A stretch of 64,000 bases of DNA from Rickettsiaceae bacterium (lineage in GTDB: Bacteria > Pseudomonadota > Alphaproteobacteria > Rickettsiales > UBA1997), in assembly GCA_021323225.1 (NCBI GenBank), contig JAJTCH010000004.1, forward strand, positions 62,001-126,000, given 5' to 3'. Under the pieces are notes generated by a model. It was not told the DNA's origin, did not search any database, and saw only the letters and a list, made by a program, of their open reading frames with translations. Shown piece by piece: positions 41,686 to 49,931 of this stretch (the first letter of the stretch is position 1; every line of letters begins with the position of its first letter). Position numbers and translations under genes: made by a program.

Positions 41686-42819
41686 CTAAAAATTACTCAA
41701 AAAATACCCGAAAATTCCGCAACTAATAATGATCATTGGATTGCTCCAGCGCCATTTCCATAAATAAAGTGCGGCAAGAGCGATTACGAAAATTATTGTC
41801 TGGAGCGGAGTTGTGACGGCATGTAGAAATATCTGAAATGCTGTAACAATTAACATCCCAACAACTGCCGCTGAAATGCTATCAAGCGTACCGTGAAATG
41901 TTTTATTTTCGATTAACTGTTCTAGTTGCTTATGTCCAAGTAGGGTAAAAGAAAATGCTGGCAGAAAAATCCCTATGGTGATCAATAACGCGCCGCTAAA
42001 ATTTCCCACTAAAAATCCGAGAAAAGTTCCAAAAATTACTAAAGGCGCCGGAATCACATTTGCCAAAGCGATGCCGTCTAAAAAGGAGTTAGTGGTGATT
42101 GAATCGTAGTTTCCAACCATACTGTTTTGCAGAAATGGAATTGCGGTATAAGCGCCTCCGAATGAAAGCAAACCCGCTTTTAATCCTTCGACAAATAAAC
42201 CGCTTTTTGATGAGGGAAAGAAACTAAGCTCTGAGATATAATAAGATATTGCCAAAAATATGGCGATTAAAGTCAAGGAAACTGCGCAGGATAATAACTT
42301 TTTATTCTTAACCCAAAGCCAGCGAAATAAAACGCAGATCAAAAAAACCAGCAAGAAATGCATTTGCAAAAATGTTAGAACCATCGAGATAATTGCAACA
42401 TAAATTGAGGATTTACTATGCAAAATATGTGAGCCAATTCGATGAGCAGCACGAGCAATCAAAGCGGAAACCGCAGGCGTAACTCCTGCAAATACAGGAA
42501 GTAACGCAACAGAACCGTAAATTGTGTAAGCCCAGGAAAGCAAAACCATCAAAACAAATCCAGGAAGCATGAAACCTAAACCAGCAAGAAACCCACCCAA
42601 TCTTCCGCCACGCATCATGCCAAAATAAACACAAAGTTCATGTGCCTCTGGCCCAGGCAAAGCCTGATAAACCGCCAATACTCTTTTAAATTTTTCCTGA
42701 GAAATCCATCGTTCTTTATCCACCAACTCATCCTTAATCATTCCAATTTGAGCCACCGGCCCACCCCATGCCAAAAATCCAAAACGCAAAAAAATTTTGA
42801 ATAGCTTCCAGAGATTCAT
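41686..42819 (-). CDS. chrA: Chromate transporter, ChrA family
   Basis: 377 residues with two homologous halves of about five transmembrane helices each. First-half motif: 'LRFGFLAWGGPVAQIGMIKD' and 'VYQALPGPEAHELCVYFGMM', then 'GGFLAGLGFMLPGF'. Second-half motif: 'GLKAGLLSFGGAYTAIPFLQ' and 'ANVIPAPLVIFGTFLGFLVG'. The duplicated F-G-G...P-G-P pattern is diagnostic of long-chain CHR proteins. The substrate in this organism is not certain; chromate or sulfate export is known for relatives. Confidence 0.94.
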   Translation of the reverse strand: MNLWKLFKIFLRFGFLAWGGPVAQIGMIKDELVDKERWISQEKFKRVLAVYQALPGPEAHELCVYFGMMRGGRLGGFLAGLGFMLPGFVLMVLLSWAYTIYGSVALLPVFAGVTPAVSALIARAAHRIGSHILHSKSSIYVAIISMVLTFLQMHFLLVFLICVLFRWLWVKNKKLLSCAVSLTLIAIFLAISYYISELSFFPSSKSGLFVEGLKAGLLSFGGAYTAIPFLQNSMVGNYDSITTNSFLDGIALANVIPAPLVIFGTFLGFLVGNFSGALLITIGIFLPAFSFTLLGHKQLEQLIENKTFHGTLDSISAAVVGMLIVTAFQIFLHAVTTPLQTIIFVIALAALYLWKWRWSNPMIIISCGIFGYFLSNF

Positions 42820-42842
42820 GATAAAATTTATTTTATTGATGA

Positions 42843-43178
42843 CTAAGTATGATGATCAGAAAATTTTAAATTAGATTCAAGCCTAGAAAGCGTTAAAAGC
42901 TGATTAACCATGTGCGAAGCGCGGTTGATACCTTCGATTAAATTTTCCAGATATTCTTTTTCGCGCTCTTTATTTTTATTTTGTAGCAAAAGTTGTGCCT
43001 GGATTTTAATTGCAGCAAGCGGAGTTTTTAATTCATGAGCTGCATAATCGGTAAAGCGGCGCTCTGATTCCATTGAATCGGAAAGCCTTACCAACAATTG
43101 GTTAAGAGATTTTACAAAAGGCTCTAGCTCAAGCGGTATATTGTTATCATGAAATTGCTCAAGAGAATTGCCGGACAT
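42843..43178 (-). pseudogene. Fragment of a QseC-type sensor histidine kinase
   Basis: 111 residues covering only the end of a HAMP-like linker ('PLELEPFVKSLNQLLVRLSD') and the HisKA dimerisation domain ('ESERRFTDYAAHELKTPLAA', H-box intact). The sensor, transmembrane and ATPase parts are missing. It faces a TolC-type relic, so both probably belonged to one decayed efflux/regulator locus. Confidence 0.8.
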
Positions 43179-43189
43179 TTTTCGAAATC

Positions 43190-43355
43190 TCCAACATGCT
43201 CTTCAAAGCTGTTAGAGTTGACTATCTAGAATCACTTCTAACCAGACGAGATTATTTGGAAGCATTAAATGGAATTGATGGAAGTTAAATAGCAACAGCT
43301 TTCAGCTTATGTGAATTTATATAGGGCGCTTGGAGGGGCGTGGAGGAGTAAGTGA
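43190..43355 (+). pseudogene. C-terminal relic of a TolC-type outer membrane factor
   Basis: Frame 1 reads 'MLFKAVRVDYLESLLTRRDY' then LEALNGIDGS and stops at 43288. The adjacent frame reads ELMEVK, a stop, then 'QQLSAYVNLYRALGGAWRSK' and a stop at 43355. Together they reproduce the end of RND-efflux outer membrane factors (L-E-V-L-L-T-x-R-D-Y-L ... Q-Q-x-x-A-x-V-N-L-Y-R-A-L-G-G-G-W). One frameshift and one stop are needed. Confidence 0.85.
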
Positions 43356-43429
43356 TGGGAGTCTGAGCTTTACCATCAAGCACATTTTTGATCTTAGGAA
43401 AAAATTCTAGACTATTGATGATTGTGGTT

Positions 43430-43468
43430 CATAATGAAACAGCTCCTAACCGGAGCTTTTTTATTATG
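43430..43468 (+). repeat. Long hairpin with embedded terminator, copy B
   Basis: CATAATGAAAC-AGCTCC-TAACC-GGAGCT-TTTTTATTATG: same build as 36833-36876. The inner stem differs at one pair (C-G to T-A), keeping pairing, and the flank GGGAAAGAAG is conserved. It stands 55 bases before the start of the RexA-like gene. Confidence 0.75.
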
Positions 43469-43523
43469 TCTGCTTAGCAGGGAAAGAAGGCCCTCCAATA
43501 AAGTTAAATCTCAATCCAATCCT

Positions 43524-44345
43524 ATGTCCAAAAGACCAATACAATTCACTGTATATCAAATAATTGTGGATGATTCCTATTCTCTGGCAACATCAATTTT
43601 TGATCCCATTAAAAACAATGATATCGATACTCTAACTTTTGATTTAGGCGATGGGAAAAAAGAAACTCTTCAGATCAAGAAAACAGTAAAAAAATATCAT
43701 AAAAACCGATTTGTTTCCTTATATTTCAATATAGGAAATAAATTTCCTTATTCGGATAAAGTCATAGATGAAAATTTGAATGAGTGCGACAATCCAAGAC
43801 CTGCAGAACAAATAGAGCCAGACAAGCAGCAATTCGTATTAATCGATACCAAAACTTCTCGGATTTATATATCAGATCAAAGAGCAAAAAATGATTTTAT
43901 TAACTGGCTTAAGAAAAAAATAGAGAAAGAGATCGCTTTAAAATCAATAGTCAATGAAAGAGATTTTATTGAAAAAATTAAATCTGTCCGCGAAATTTCC
44001 TTTTCTGTGGTGCCAGATATTTTAAATTCATCAGATCAAGATATTCTGTCACACAATTTAGTTAGAGATATTTTTGGTTTTGGCGCAGCAAAAGCGAAGC
44101 TACAGCTCAATTATGGAAATATTGGAATTAACGACAAAATAAAAAACAAAATTGAAGGCATCTTAAAAAAACGTAGAGAATTTAAAGATTTGGTGGTAGT
44201 TGGCAGAACAGATGAGGATTTAGAAACAACTTTTAAAATCTCTGAGGTGGCAAGCAAAATTATTGTTGATGTAATTGAGGGAGATAAAAAACTGTTAGAC
44301 CCAGAAATGGTATTTAGTAGTCTAATTAAAAAAATTCAATTATGA
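43524..44345 (+). CDS. RexA-like soluble protein of a two-gene putative abortive-infection module
   Basis: 273 residues from the ATG at 43524. The frame extends 34 codons upstream through the repeated hairpin, which I reject as coding. There is no signal or membrane segment. By eye it follows the build of lambda RexA (279 residues): an N-terminal alpha/beta part, a strand/helix 'QFVLIDTKTSRIYISDQRAK' then NDFINWLKKK, and a C-terminal part with 'IKSVREISFSVVPDIL', 'VRDIFGFGAAKAKLQLNYGN', 'KKRREFKDLVVVGRTDEDLE' and TTFKISEVA. The link to RexA is a judgement of layout and pattern, not a computed match; KwaB-type proteins are an alternative. The four-helix membrane gene overlaps its stop (ATGA). 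Confidence 0.65.
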   Translation: MSKRPIQFTVYQIIVDDSYSLATSIFDPIKNNDIDTLTFDLGDGKKETLQIKKTVKKYHKNRFVSLYFNIGNKFPYSDKVIDENLNECDNPRPAEQIEPDKQQFVLIDTKTSRIYISDQRAKNDFINWLKKKIEKEIALKSIVNERDFIEKIKSVREISFSVVPDILNSSDQDILSHNLVRDIFGFGAAKAKLQLNYGNIGINDKIKNKIEGILKKRREFKDLVVVGRTDEDLETTFKISEVASKIIVDVIEGDKKLLDPEMVFSSLIKKIQL

Positions 44346-44827
44346 GAAAAATAATTTACACTCTGCTTTTTTTGATTTGCGGATCGTTTATCCAATTACG
44401 CTTCTGTTTGGATTTTAAATTTAAGACTGAGATTTTTGGAAATGTGATAACCTTTCTATCTATTGAATTTGGCTTTTATATAACAACATTAGCAATATTT
44501 GTTACATCAAAATATGTTTCAGATCTCTACAAAATAACTAATGGAAGAGATAGATCGGTTACCTTATTACACGCCCTTCTGAATAACTACAAGTTTGGAT
44601 TTTCCATTACTCTATCCTCTTTAGTTTATATTATTTTTGCACAATTTTTTATTGAATATTCTTCATCAGATAGCAGCTACATATATTTAGAAAATAATCT
44701 AATTTTTCTTCCATTTATGAGCATATTATCAATCAATTTTTATTACTGCTTCGTAATGCTTAACGATTTAATAAAAGTAATAATTCAAGAAGCAAAAAAT
44801 CGTGCCAAATCCCATGAGCGATTTTAA
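44342..44827 (+). CDS. Four-helix membrane protein, RexB-like partner
   Basis: 161 residues, start coupled to the preceding gene by an ATGA overlap. Four hydrophobic segments at about 5-20, 33-55, 86-107 and 120-142 ('IYTLLFLICGSFIQL', 'IEFGFYITTLAIFVT', 'FGFSITLSSLVYIIFAQFF', 'FLPFMSILSINFYYCFVML'), with short polar loops. Lambda RexB (144 residues, four helices) is an ion channel that collapses membrane potential when RexA senses infection. Equivalent size, topology and gene order support the analogy; no sequence identity can be claimed. KwaA, another four-helix defence protein, is an alternative relative. Confidence 0.65.
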   Translation: MRKIIYTLLFLICGSFIQLRFCLDFKFKTEIFGNVITFLSIEFGFYITTLAIFVTSKYVSDLYKITNGRDRSVTLLHALLNNYKFGFSITLSSLVYIIFAQFFIEYSSSDSSYIYLENNLIFLPFMSILSINFYYCFVMLNDLIKVIIQEAKNRAKSHERF

Positions 44828-44990
44828 AGATTGATCAGAATTTGGAGATATAACAAAACAACTTGCGCCTCTCCTTTCTACATTCCAAAAAACACAGATA
44901 GCAAAAACTTTTTTATAAGTTTTATAAAAAATAAATTACCTTTAATACCAACATCACAGCCTAAATCTTTATAATAACCAAACCCAAATC

Positions 44991-45215
44991 ATGCTCAAAC
45001 TCCTAAAAACCCCACGCGTTCTGTTTCCATTTTTTATGGCGATGATTATGGCTTTTGTGATGTCAGGTGCGATGATTTTGTTTAATGTTGGGTTTATTGC
45101 TAATTTCTTTTTTATTTGGATGAGATCATTTTTAGCGGCTTTTTGCGTAGCATTTCCTTTGGCTTTTTTTGTGGCGCCGTTGGTGCAAAAATTGGTGTAT
45201 AAAATATGTAAATAA
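44991..45215 (+). CDS. DUF2798 family small membrane protein
   Basis: 74 residues, two transmembrane helices: 'PRVLFPFFMAMIMAFVMSGA' and 'FFFIWMRSFLAAFCVAFPLA' then FFVAP. This is the DUF2798 pattern (F-x-x-x-M-A-x-x-M-S, W-x-x-x-F-x-x-A-W/F-x-x-A-F-P). The following dioxygenase-like gene starts one base after its stop. Confidence 0.9.
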   Translation: MLKLLKTPRVLFPFFMAMIMAFVMSGAMILFNVGFIANFFFIWMRSFLAAFCVAFPLAFFVAPLVQKLVYKICK

Positions 45216-45216
45216 A

Positions 45217-45978
45217 ATGGCGAAATTACCGGCGATTTTTTTTGGTCATGGCAGTCCGATGAATGCGATTGAAGATAATAGTTATACAAGAAATTGGGTG
45301 GAGATTGTTAAAACTTTTCCTAAGCCTAAAGCGATTTTATGTGTTTCGGCGCATTATGAAACTGAAGGATCGCGCTTAACAAATAATCAGAAGCAAAAAA
45401 CTATTCATGATTTTGGCGGCTTTCCGCAGCAGCTTTCCCAGATGCAATATAATCCGAGTGGCGATCAAAAATTGGTGGCAAAAATTCGAGAATTAATTCC
45501 TGAAATTTCTGCCGATGAAAATTGGGGGCTTGATCATGGAACTTGGTCGGTTTTGGTTCATGCTTTCCCTGAAGCTGATATTCCTACAATTCAGCTGAGC
45601 ATCGATAAAAAGAAAAGTTTGCGGGAGCATTATGAGCTTGCCAAGCTCCTTAGAACTTTGCGCGATGAAGGAGTGTTGATAATTGGCAGCGGTAATATTG
45701 TGCATAATTTGCGGCGCATAAATTGGCAGGAGAATGTGAAAAATTCTTGGGCAATTGAGTTTAACGAATCAATAAACAATTCTTTGCTTGCCGGAGATTT
45801 TGAGTCGATTTTAAATTATGAAAATTTCAGCGGCGCCGCGGAATCCGTGCCAACAACAGAACATTTTATTCCATCAATTTATATCGTGGCGCAAAAAGAT
45901 GATGGAGAAACTATCTCAATTTTTAATGATGGAATTGAGCTAAGCTCAATTGCAATGACAAGTTTTATTGTAAGATAA
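45217..45978 (+). CDS. LigB/DODA-family extradiol dioxygenase-like protein (YgiD type)
   Basis: 253 residues from the ATG at 45217. Metal-ligand histidines of the class III ring-cleavage fold lie in 'IFFGHGSPMNAIED' and 'VSAHYETEGSRLTNN', with further family motifs 'GGFPQQLSQMQYNPSG', 'WGLDHGTWSVLVHAFP', 'VLIIGSGNIVHNLRRINW' and 'VPTTEHFIPSIY'. Bacterial YgiD acts as a 4,5-DOPA dioxygenase in vitro. It is two bases from the pirin gene, and the pair is frequently found together. Confidence 0.94.
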   Translation: MAKLPAIFFGHGSPMNAIEDNSYTRNWVEIVKTFPKPKAILCVSAHYETEGSRLTNNQKQKTIHDFGGFPQQLSQMQYNPSGDQKLVAKIRELIPEISADENWGLDHGTWSVLVHAFPEADIPTIQLSIDKKKSLREHYELAKLLRTLRDEGVLIIGSGNIVHNLRRINWQENVKNSWAIEFNESINNSLLAGDFESILNYENFSGAAESVPTTEHFIPSIYIVAQKDDGETISIFNDGIELSSIAMTSFIVR

Positions 45979-45980
45979 AT

Positions 45981-46691
45981 ATGATCAAAACCCGTAAATC
46001 AGCCGATCGCGGCCCTACAAAAACAGATTGGCTTGATAGCAAACACACATTCAGTTTTGGATATTATCATGATTTGGAATATATGAGCTTTGGTGCACTT
46101 CGTGTTATCAATGAAGATAAAATAGCCCCGGGAACTGGCTTTGGCTCTCACCCTCACCGCGATATGGAAATTATAACCTATGTTTTGGATGGCGCGTTAG
46201 AGCATAAAGATTCGCTTGGTACCGGATCAATAATTGTTCCGGGCGATGTGCAACGCATGAGCGCTGGCACAGGCATTGTGCATAGCGAAAAAAATCCGCT
46301 ACATGATAAACCAGGCCATTTCCTACAAATCTGGATTATCCCTGAAAAACAAGGTTTGAATGCAAGTTATGAGCAGAAGAATTTCACCGAATCTCGCAAG
46401 ACAGGTAAAATAACACTAGTTGCATCCCACGATGGAAGAGATGGCAGTCTCACTATCCATCAAGATGTCTCAATGTTTGTTCTTGATCTTGATGCAAAAC
46501 AACAACATTTTTATTTGATTAAAACAGGAAGAATGCTCTGGGTACAAATTGCTCGTGGAAGTGTGACGCTGGGCGATCAGAAACTTGAACAAGGTGATGG
46601 TGCTGCTATCAGTAATGAAGAAGCTGTGAAATTTGATGCGCTTGAAAAATCGGAAATTCTGATTTTTGATCTAAGCAGCAAGATCAGCTAA
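45981..46691 (+). CDS. Pirin-family bicupin (YhhW-like)
   Basis: 236 residues. N-terminal cupin with the metal ligands in 'GFGSHPHRDMEIITYV' (two histidines) and 'GTGIVHSEKNP' (histidine and glutamate), preceded by 'SFGALRVINEDKIAPG'; a C-terminal second cupin. YhhW degrades quercetin in vitro; the in vivo role is open. It is cotranscribed with the dioxygenase-like gene and converges on the beta-lactamase gene with 6 bases between. Confidence 0.95.
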   Translation: MIKTRKSADRGPTKTDWLDSKHTFSFGYYHDLEYMSFGALRVINEDKIAPGTGFGSHPHRDMEIITYVLDGALEHKDSLGTGSIIVPGDVQRMSAGTGIVHSEKNPLHDKPGHFLQIWIIPEKQGLNASYEQKNFTESRKTGKITLVASHDGRDGSLTIHQDVSMFVLDLDAKQQHFYLIKTGRMLWVQIARGSVTLGDQKLEQGDGAAISNEEAVKFDALEKSEILIFDLSSKIS

Positions 46692-46697
46692 AATTGA

Positions 46698-47483
46698 TCA
46701 AAAGAGATTCTTAATTTTTGCTACCCTCTCAAAAGCAATTTTCTTTGAATATATACCGCTAATTTTTGAGCCTTCTTTGCCACTCACATGAATCACAAAA
46801 CTAATCAACTCATTATTTTTTGTTGCAAAACCAACAAAATAGCCTCTTCTTTCTTTAGTCTTGCGATCAATATCTGAGCCGGTTTTACCATAGATATTCC
46901 AGCCATTTGACCACATGCTTTCTTCAAAAAGCCGTAAAAGATTTTTGGCTCTCATTTGCGATTCTTTGGAAAAAGGCAATTTGTTTTTTGCCAATTTTTC
47001 GATAAAAACAATTTGTTCTGAAGGTGAAATTTTCAAAGAGCTGGAAAGCCAAGATTCAGTCAAGCCATCATTCAAACCAATATTTCCTGATAAATCACGA
47101 TTACCATAATTCATTTCATCAACATAATTCTGGAATTTTTTCATCCCTAATTTTGTGGTCAGAATTTGCGAATACCACACGATTGAATATCTCATCCAAC
47201 TTGATGGGGTTTTTTCACCATCCCAATAATCCTGCAAAAATGTGATTGGTTTTTGCGGTTTCCAAAGCGGATGATTTTCATCTTTTAAAATTCCACTTTC
47301 ATAACCAATAACAGCTAGCGGTATTTTAAATGTTGATGCCGGAGAATATCTGGTTTCACAATTTTTGCCTTCTTTGATCAAATAATTTTCTCCGCTTTTG
47401 ACAATAAAACAGTCAATCACTTCAGCTCTTGCCATAGAAACAAATGATAAAAATAATAAAAATGCTGACAGGAAATTTTTCAT
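46698..47483 (-). CDS. Class D beta-lactamase (OXA family)
   Basis: 261 residues with a signal peptide (1-20, cut after ARA); periplasmic. The class D motifs are complete: S50-T-F-K53 in 'PASTFKIP', S100-I-V102 in 'RYSIVWYSQ', Y126-G-N128, W146 in 'ESWLSSSLKIS' and K201-T-G203 in 'IYGKTGSD'. All active-site residues are present, so penicillin hydrolysis is expected. It lies alone without transposon sequences and looks chromosomal rather than recently acquired. Confidence 0.96.
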   Translation of the reverse strand: MKNFLSAFLLFLSFVSMARAEVIDCFIVKSGENYLIKEGKNCETRYSPASTFKIPLAVIGYESGILKDENHPLWKPQKPITFLQDYWDGEKTPSSWMRYSIVWYSQILTTKLGMKKFQNYVDEMNYGNRDLSGNIGLNDGLTESWLSSSLKISPSEQIVFIEKLAKNKLPFSKESQMRAKNLLRLFEESMWSNGWNIYGKTGSDIDRKTKERRGYFVGFATKNNELISFVIHVSGKEGSKISGIYSKKIAFERVAKIKNLF

Positions 47484-47523
47484 GAATTTTCGGATTAAAT
47501 AAAAATTACAATTAAAGAATCCT

Positions 47524-48549
47524 TTAATTAGAAGTTTCTATAATTTTACCATCATCTAACATTTTATAATTCCAAGACTCATGCTCTCCATCAGGACCAA
47601 GCGACCATTTATAACAACCACCATTTGACTCTCCAAGTCCACCATTGCAACTATCTAATCTAAAGCATGATATTTTACTTCTATCCTCTTTCAGCACCCA
47701 TCTGGAACCATCAAATAAGCGATAACAATGAAACTTCTTATTTATGTAATTTACAGGAGGATTTGCGGGTAAAGCCTGATTGCTTTCAACAGGAGCTTCA
47801 ATTTGTTGATTAGAAGCAGCAGGAACTTCTATTTGTTGTTGGGGAGTGGTGGGAACTGTTATTTGTTGATGAGGAGCAATAGGGACTTCCATTTGCTGTT
47901 GCGGAGTAGCAGAAACTTCTTCTTTAGGGAAAATTGGTTTTAACGCGGCCAATGCAAATTCTGGATTAATGATAAATAATACTCCTTCAAGCAATAATAA
48001 AATAATAGTAGCTGTAATAATTTTATTAGAGGCTCTTGCACATATCAGAAATTTTCCATCTGAGCCATTTATATCTTCGATTGGAAGTTTTTTACCGGCA
48101 GTTTTAAAAAATGTCCCAATGGCAACCAAGCAAGACTCAACAATAGCCACAACAAATGCTGTATAAACTATAATCGGAATTCCAAAACTAAATGCTGAGA
48201 TGAACAAAGTTCCGCAAACAGCGTTAAAGATATCAGTAAAAATACCAAAAACATCAAATGAACATTTACTATAATCTCCCGCACTTCCCTCATTCCATCC
48301 GCTACAAAAGAATAAGGTTGAGATAGGTATGCCAATAAAAATAAAATATAAAAATAACCTAATTACAAAGTGAGAGATGGATGATTTTTTTCTACTGGCG
48401 AAAAAAGTTGGAAAAAACAAAATAATAAGCAACGCAAAGCCCGGAAGCATGTAGGTTTCAGCATTCTTATTAGCAGCTATAAATAATAGCAGAGAAGAGA
48501 CGCCGATAAAAAGATAGTAAAATATTTTCTTAAGCAAATTCTGACTCAT
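47524..48549 (-). CDS. Multi-pass membrane protein with tandem PQQQIEVP repeats
   Basis: 341 residues, no family recognised. Five to six hydrophobic segments fill residues 1-205. Then comes a proline/glutamine linker with four 10-residue repeats (PQQQMEVPIA, PHQQITVPTT, PQQQIEVPAA, SNQQIEAPVE; DNA about 47780-47910), and a cysteine-bearing C-terminal domain ('FHCYRLFDGSRWVLKEDRSK', 'ISCFRLDSCNGGLGESNGGC') that is probably extracytoplasmic with disulfides. The repeat is 30 bases long and could vary in copy number. Confidence 0.7.
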   Translation of the reverse strand: MSQNLLKKIFYYLFIGVSSLLLFIAANKNAETYMLPGFALLIILFFPTFFASRKKSSISHFVIRLFLYFIFIGIPISTLFFCSGWNEGSAGDYSKCSFDVFGIFTDIFNAVCGTLFISAFSFGIPIIVYTAFVVAIVESCLVAIGTFFKTAGKKLPIEDINGSDGKFLICARASNKIITATIILLLLEGVLFIINPEFALAALKPIFPKEEVSATPQQQMEVPIAPHQQITVPTTPQQQIEVPAASNQQIEAPVESNQALPANPPVNYINKKFHCYRLFDGSRWVLKEDRSKISCFRLDSCNGGLGESNGGCYKWSLGPDGEHESWNYKMLDDGKIIETSN

Positions 48550-48685
48550 TATTTTTGCGATTGCGGTTTAGGTTTAGATCAAATTGAAAATTTAAGCTTG
48601 GTTAAATTATTTACTGTTTTCCTGATCTTTATATAAGCCCAAGATTAAAGCAAATTGTTAAAAGCAGCCTGGCAAAATAATAAAA

Positions 48686-49177
48686 TCAAAACCATTCCGG
48701 CCTTTTAGCCTTTGTCCATTTGGGAGGCGATTTATCATTCAGCCATTTTTTGCGTAGCGCCTGGCGGTAGGCTTCATGCACATCGGGCACATCTTTAAAA
48801 TCAGTGCAATTGACAAAAGCAGTTTGTTTTTTATTGCCGATTTTTTTCTTTAATCTTTGCAAGGCGGGGCCGGAAAAAATTTCGATTAGAGTAACATAGC
48901 TTTTATGGTCTCTGCCAAAGCGTCTTTTATATTCAGCACTTAAAGCCTCGAAATGTTGCAAAAGCCAAGAAAAATTTCCTAAAGATTCAGCAGCCCAAAT
49001 TGTGCAAGGATGATTTTGGTGGGTTGATTTATAGATATTTAATCCTTCAGAAATTTCCAACTCATGAAGCACAGTTGAAAGCAATTGTGCTGTTTCGATT
49101 ATCATTTTAATCACTCTGCGATCATCAAGCGCTATGGCTGATTCAATCGGGCTATTGCTGGTTACAAAAATATTCAT
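48686..49177 (-). CDS. Conserved phage-type protein, unknown function
   Basis: 163 residues, of a type I associate with phage genomes: 'MNIFVTSNSPIESAIALDDR' and 'RVIKMIIETAQLLSTVLHEL' followed by 'KSTHQNHPCTIWAAESLGNF', a central 'EYKRRFGRDHKSYVTL' and an aromatic C-terminus 'WTKAKRPEWF'. No catalytic motif is obvious. It is a stand-alone gene with no phage neighbours. Confidence 0.65.
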   Translation of the reverse strand: MNIFVTSNSPIESAIALDDRRVIKMIIETAQLLSTVLHELEISEGLNIYKSTHQNHPCTIWAAESLGNFSWLLQHFEALSAEYKRRFGRDHKSYVTLIEIFSGPALQRLKKKIGNKKQTAFVNCTDFKDVPDVHEAYRQALRKKWLNDKSPPKWTKAKRPEWF

Positions 49178-49292
49178 TAATGATATATAAATTTTATAAA
49201 GAGGAAATCAGGATCAACATTCACTAGCCTTGAATTATAGCTTTATTTTATTTCCATCGCTAAAATTTTCTTTTTTAACCAACAGGAGGATT

Positions 49293-49850
49293 ATGACAAA
49301 ATTCAAAGTAGCAATTATTGTAGGAAGCCTGCGCAAGGATTCTATGAATCTTAAACTCGCTAAGGCGCTTGCAAAACTTGGACAAGATAAGTTCGAAGCA
49401 AAGTTTTTGCAAATTGGTGACCTGCCTTTATTCAATCAGGATTTGGAAGCCAATTTCCCAGAATCCGCCACTAGGTTGAAAAATGATATTGCGGCTTCAG
49501 ACGCTGTTTTATTTGTTACGCCGGAATATAATCGTGGCATGCCAGGACCTTTAAAAAACGCTCTCGACTGGTGTAGCCGTCCTTATGGCAAAAATTCTTT
49601 CACAAAAAAACCAGGAGCCATTTGTGGCGCTTCTGTTGGTGCTATTGGCACAGCTTGCTCGCAAAATAGTCTCAAACCTATCTTGAATTACCTTGATATT
49701 ATTTTGATGGGACAACCGGAACTTTATCTGCATTTCACAGACGGACTTATCGATGATGAAGGAAATGTCACCAACGAAAATACCAAAAAATTCCTGCAAA
49801 AATTTGTGGATGCGTTTGACGCATGGTTGAAGCAGCATGTTAAGAAGTAG
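49293..49850 (+). CDS. NADPH-dependent FMN reductase (ChrR/YieF-like)
   Basis: 185 residues. The start at 49293 is set by AGGAGGA 4-10 bases upstream; the frame extends 21 codons further. Flavodoxin-like fold: 'AIIVGSLRKDSMNLKLAKAL' (FMN phosphate loop G-S-x-R-x-x-S), 'VLFVTPEYNRGMPGPLKNAL' (P-E-Y-N) and 'DWCSRP', then 'GAICGASVGAIGTA'. Relatives reduce quinones, chromate and azo dyes. With ChrA upstream a chromate or oxidative-stress link is possible. Confidence 0.94.
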   Translation: MTKFKVAIIVGSLRKDSMNLKLAKALAKLGQDKFEAKFLQIGDLPLFNQDLEANFPESATRLKNDIAASDAVLFVTPEYNRGMPGPLKNALDWCSRPYGKNSFTKKPGAICGASVGAIGTACSQNSLKPILNYLDIILMGQPELYLHFTDGLIDDEGNVTNENTKKFLQKFVDAFDAWLKQHVKK

Positions 49851-49931
49851 AGATATTTCTATATCATCAATTCATAGAGCCTGGCATCAAAATTGGTTGC
49901 TTTTCCTTTCTAAAATACACAAGAGATAAAT

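Noticed and set aside
24542..43500. Possible insertion sequences
   Set aside because: No transposase with a DDE or HUH pattern and no IS-type terminal inverted repeats were seen; mobility here is by tyrosine recombinases.
43422..43523. Upstream start of the RexA-like protein giving a signal-peptide-like N-terminus (KQLLTGAFLLCLL)
   Set aside because: This stretch is the repeated hairpin, also present at 36833 before an unrelated gene, so it is not coding.
46698..47483. Beta-lactamase as part of an acquired resistance cassette
   Set aside because: No integron attC site, IS or composition change surrounds it; it looks like a resident chromosomal class D gene.
48686..49177. Evidence of a prophage around the phage-type protein
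   Set aside because: No capsid, portal, terminase or tail genes occur in the window; the gene is isolated.
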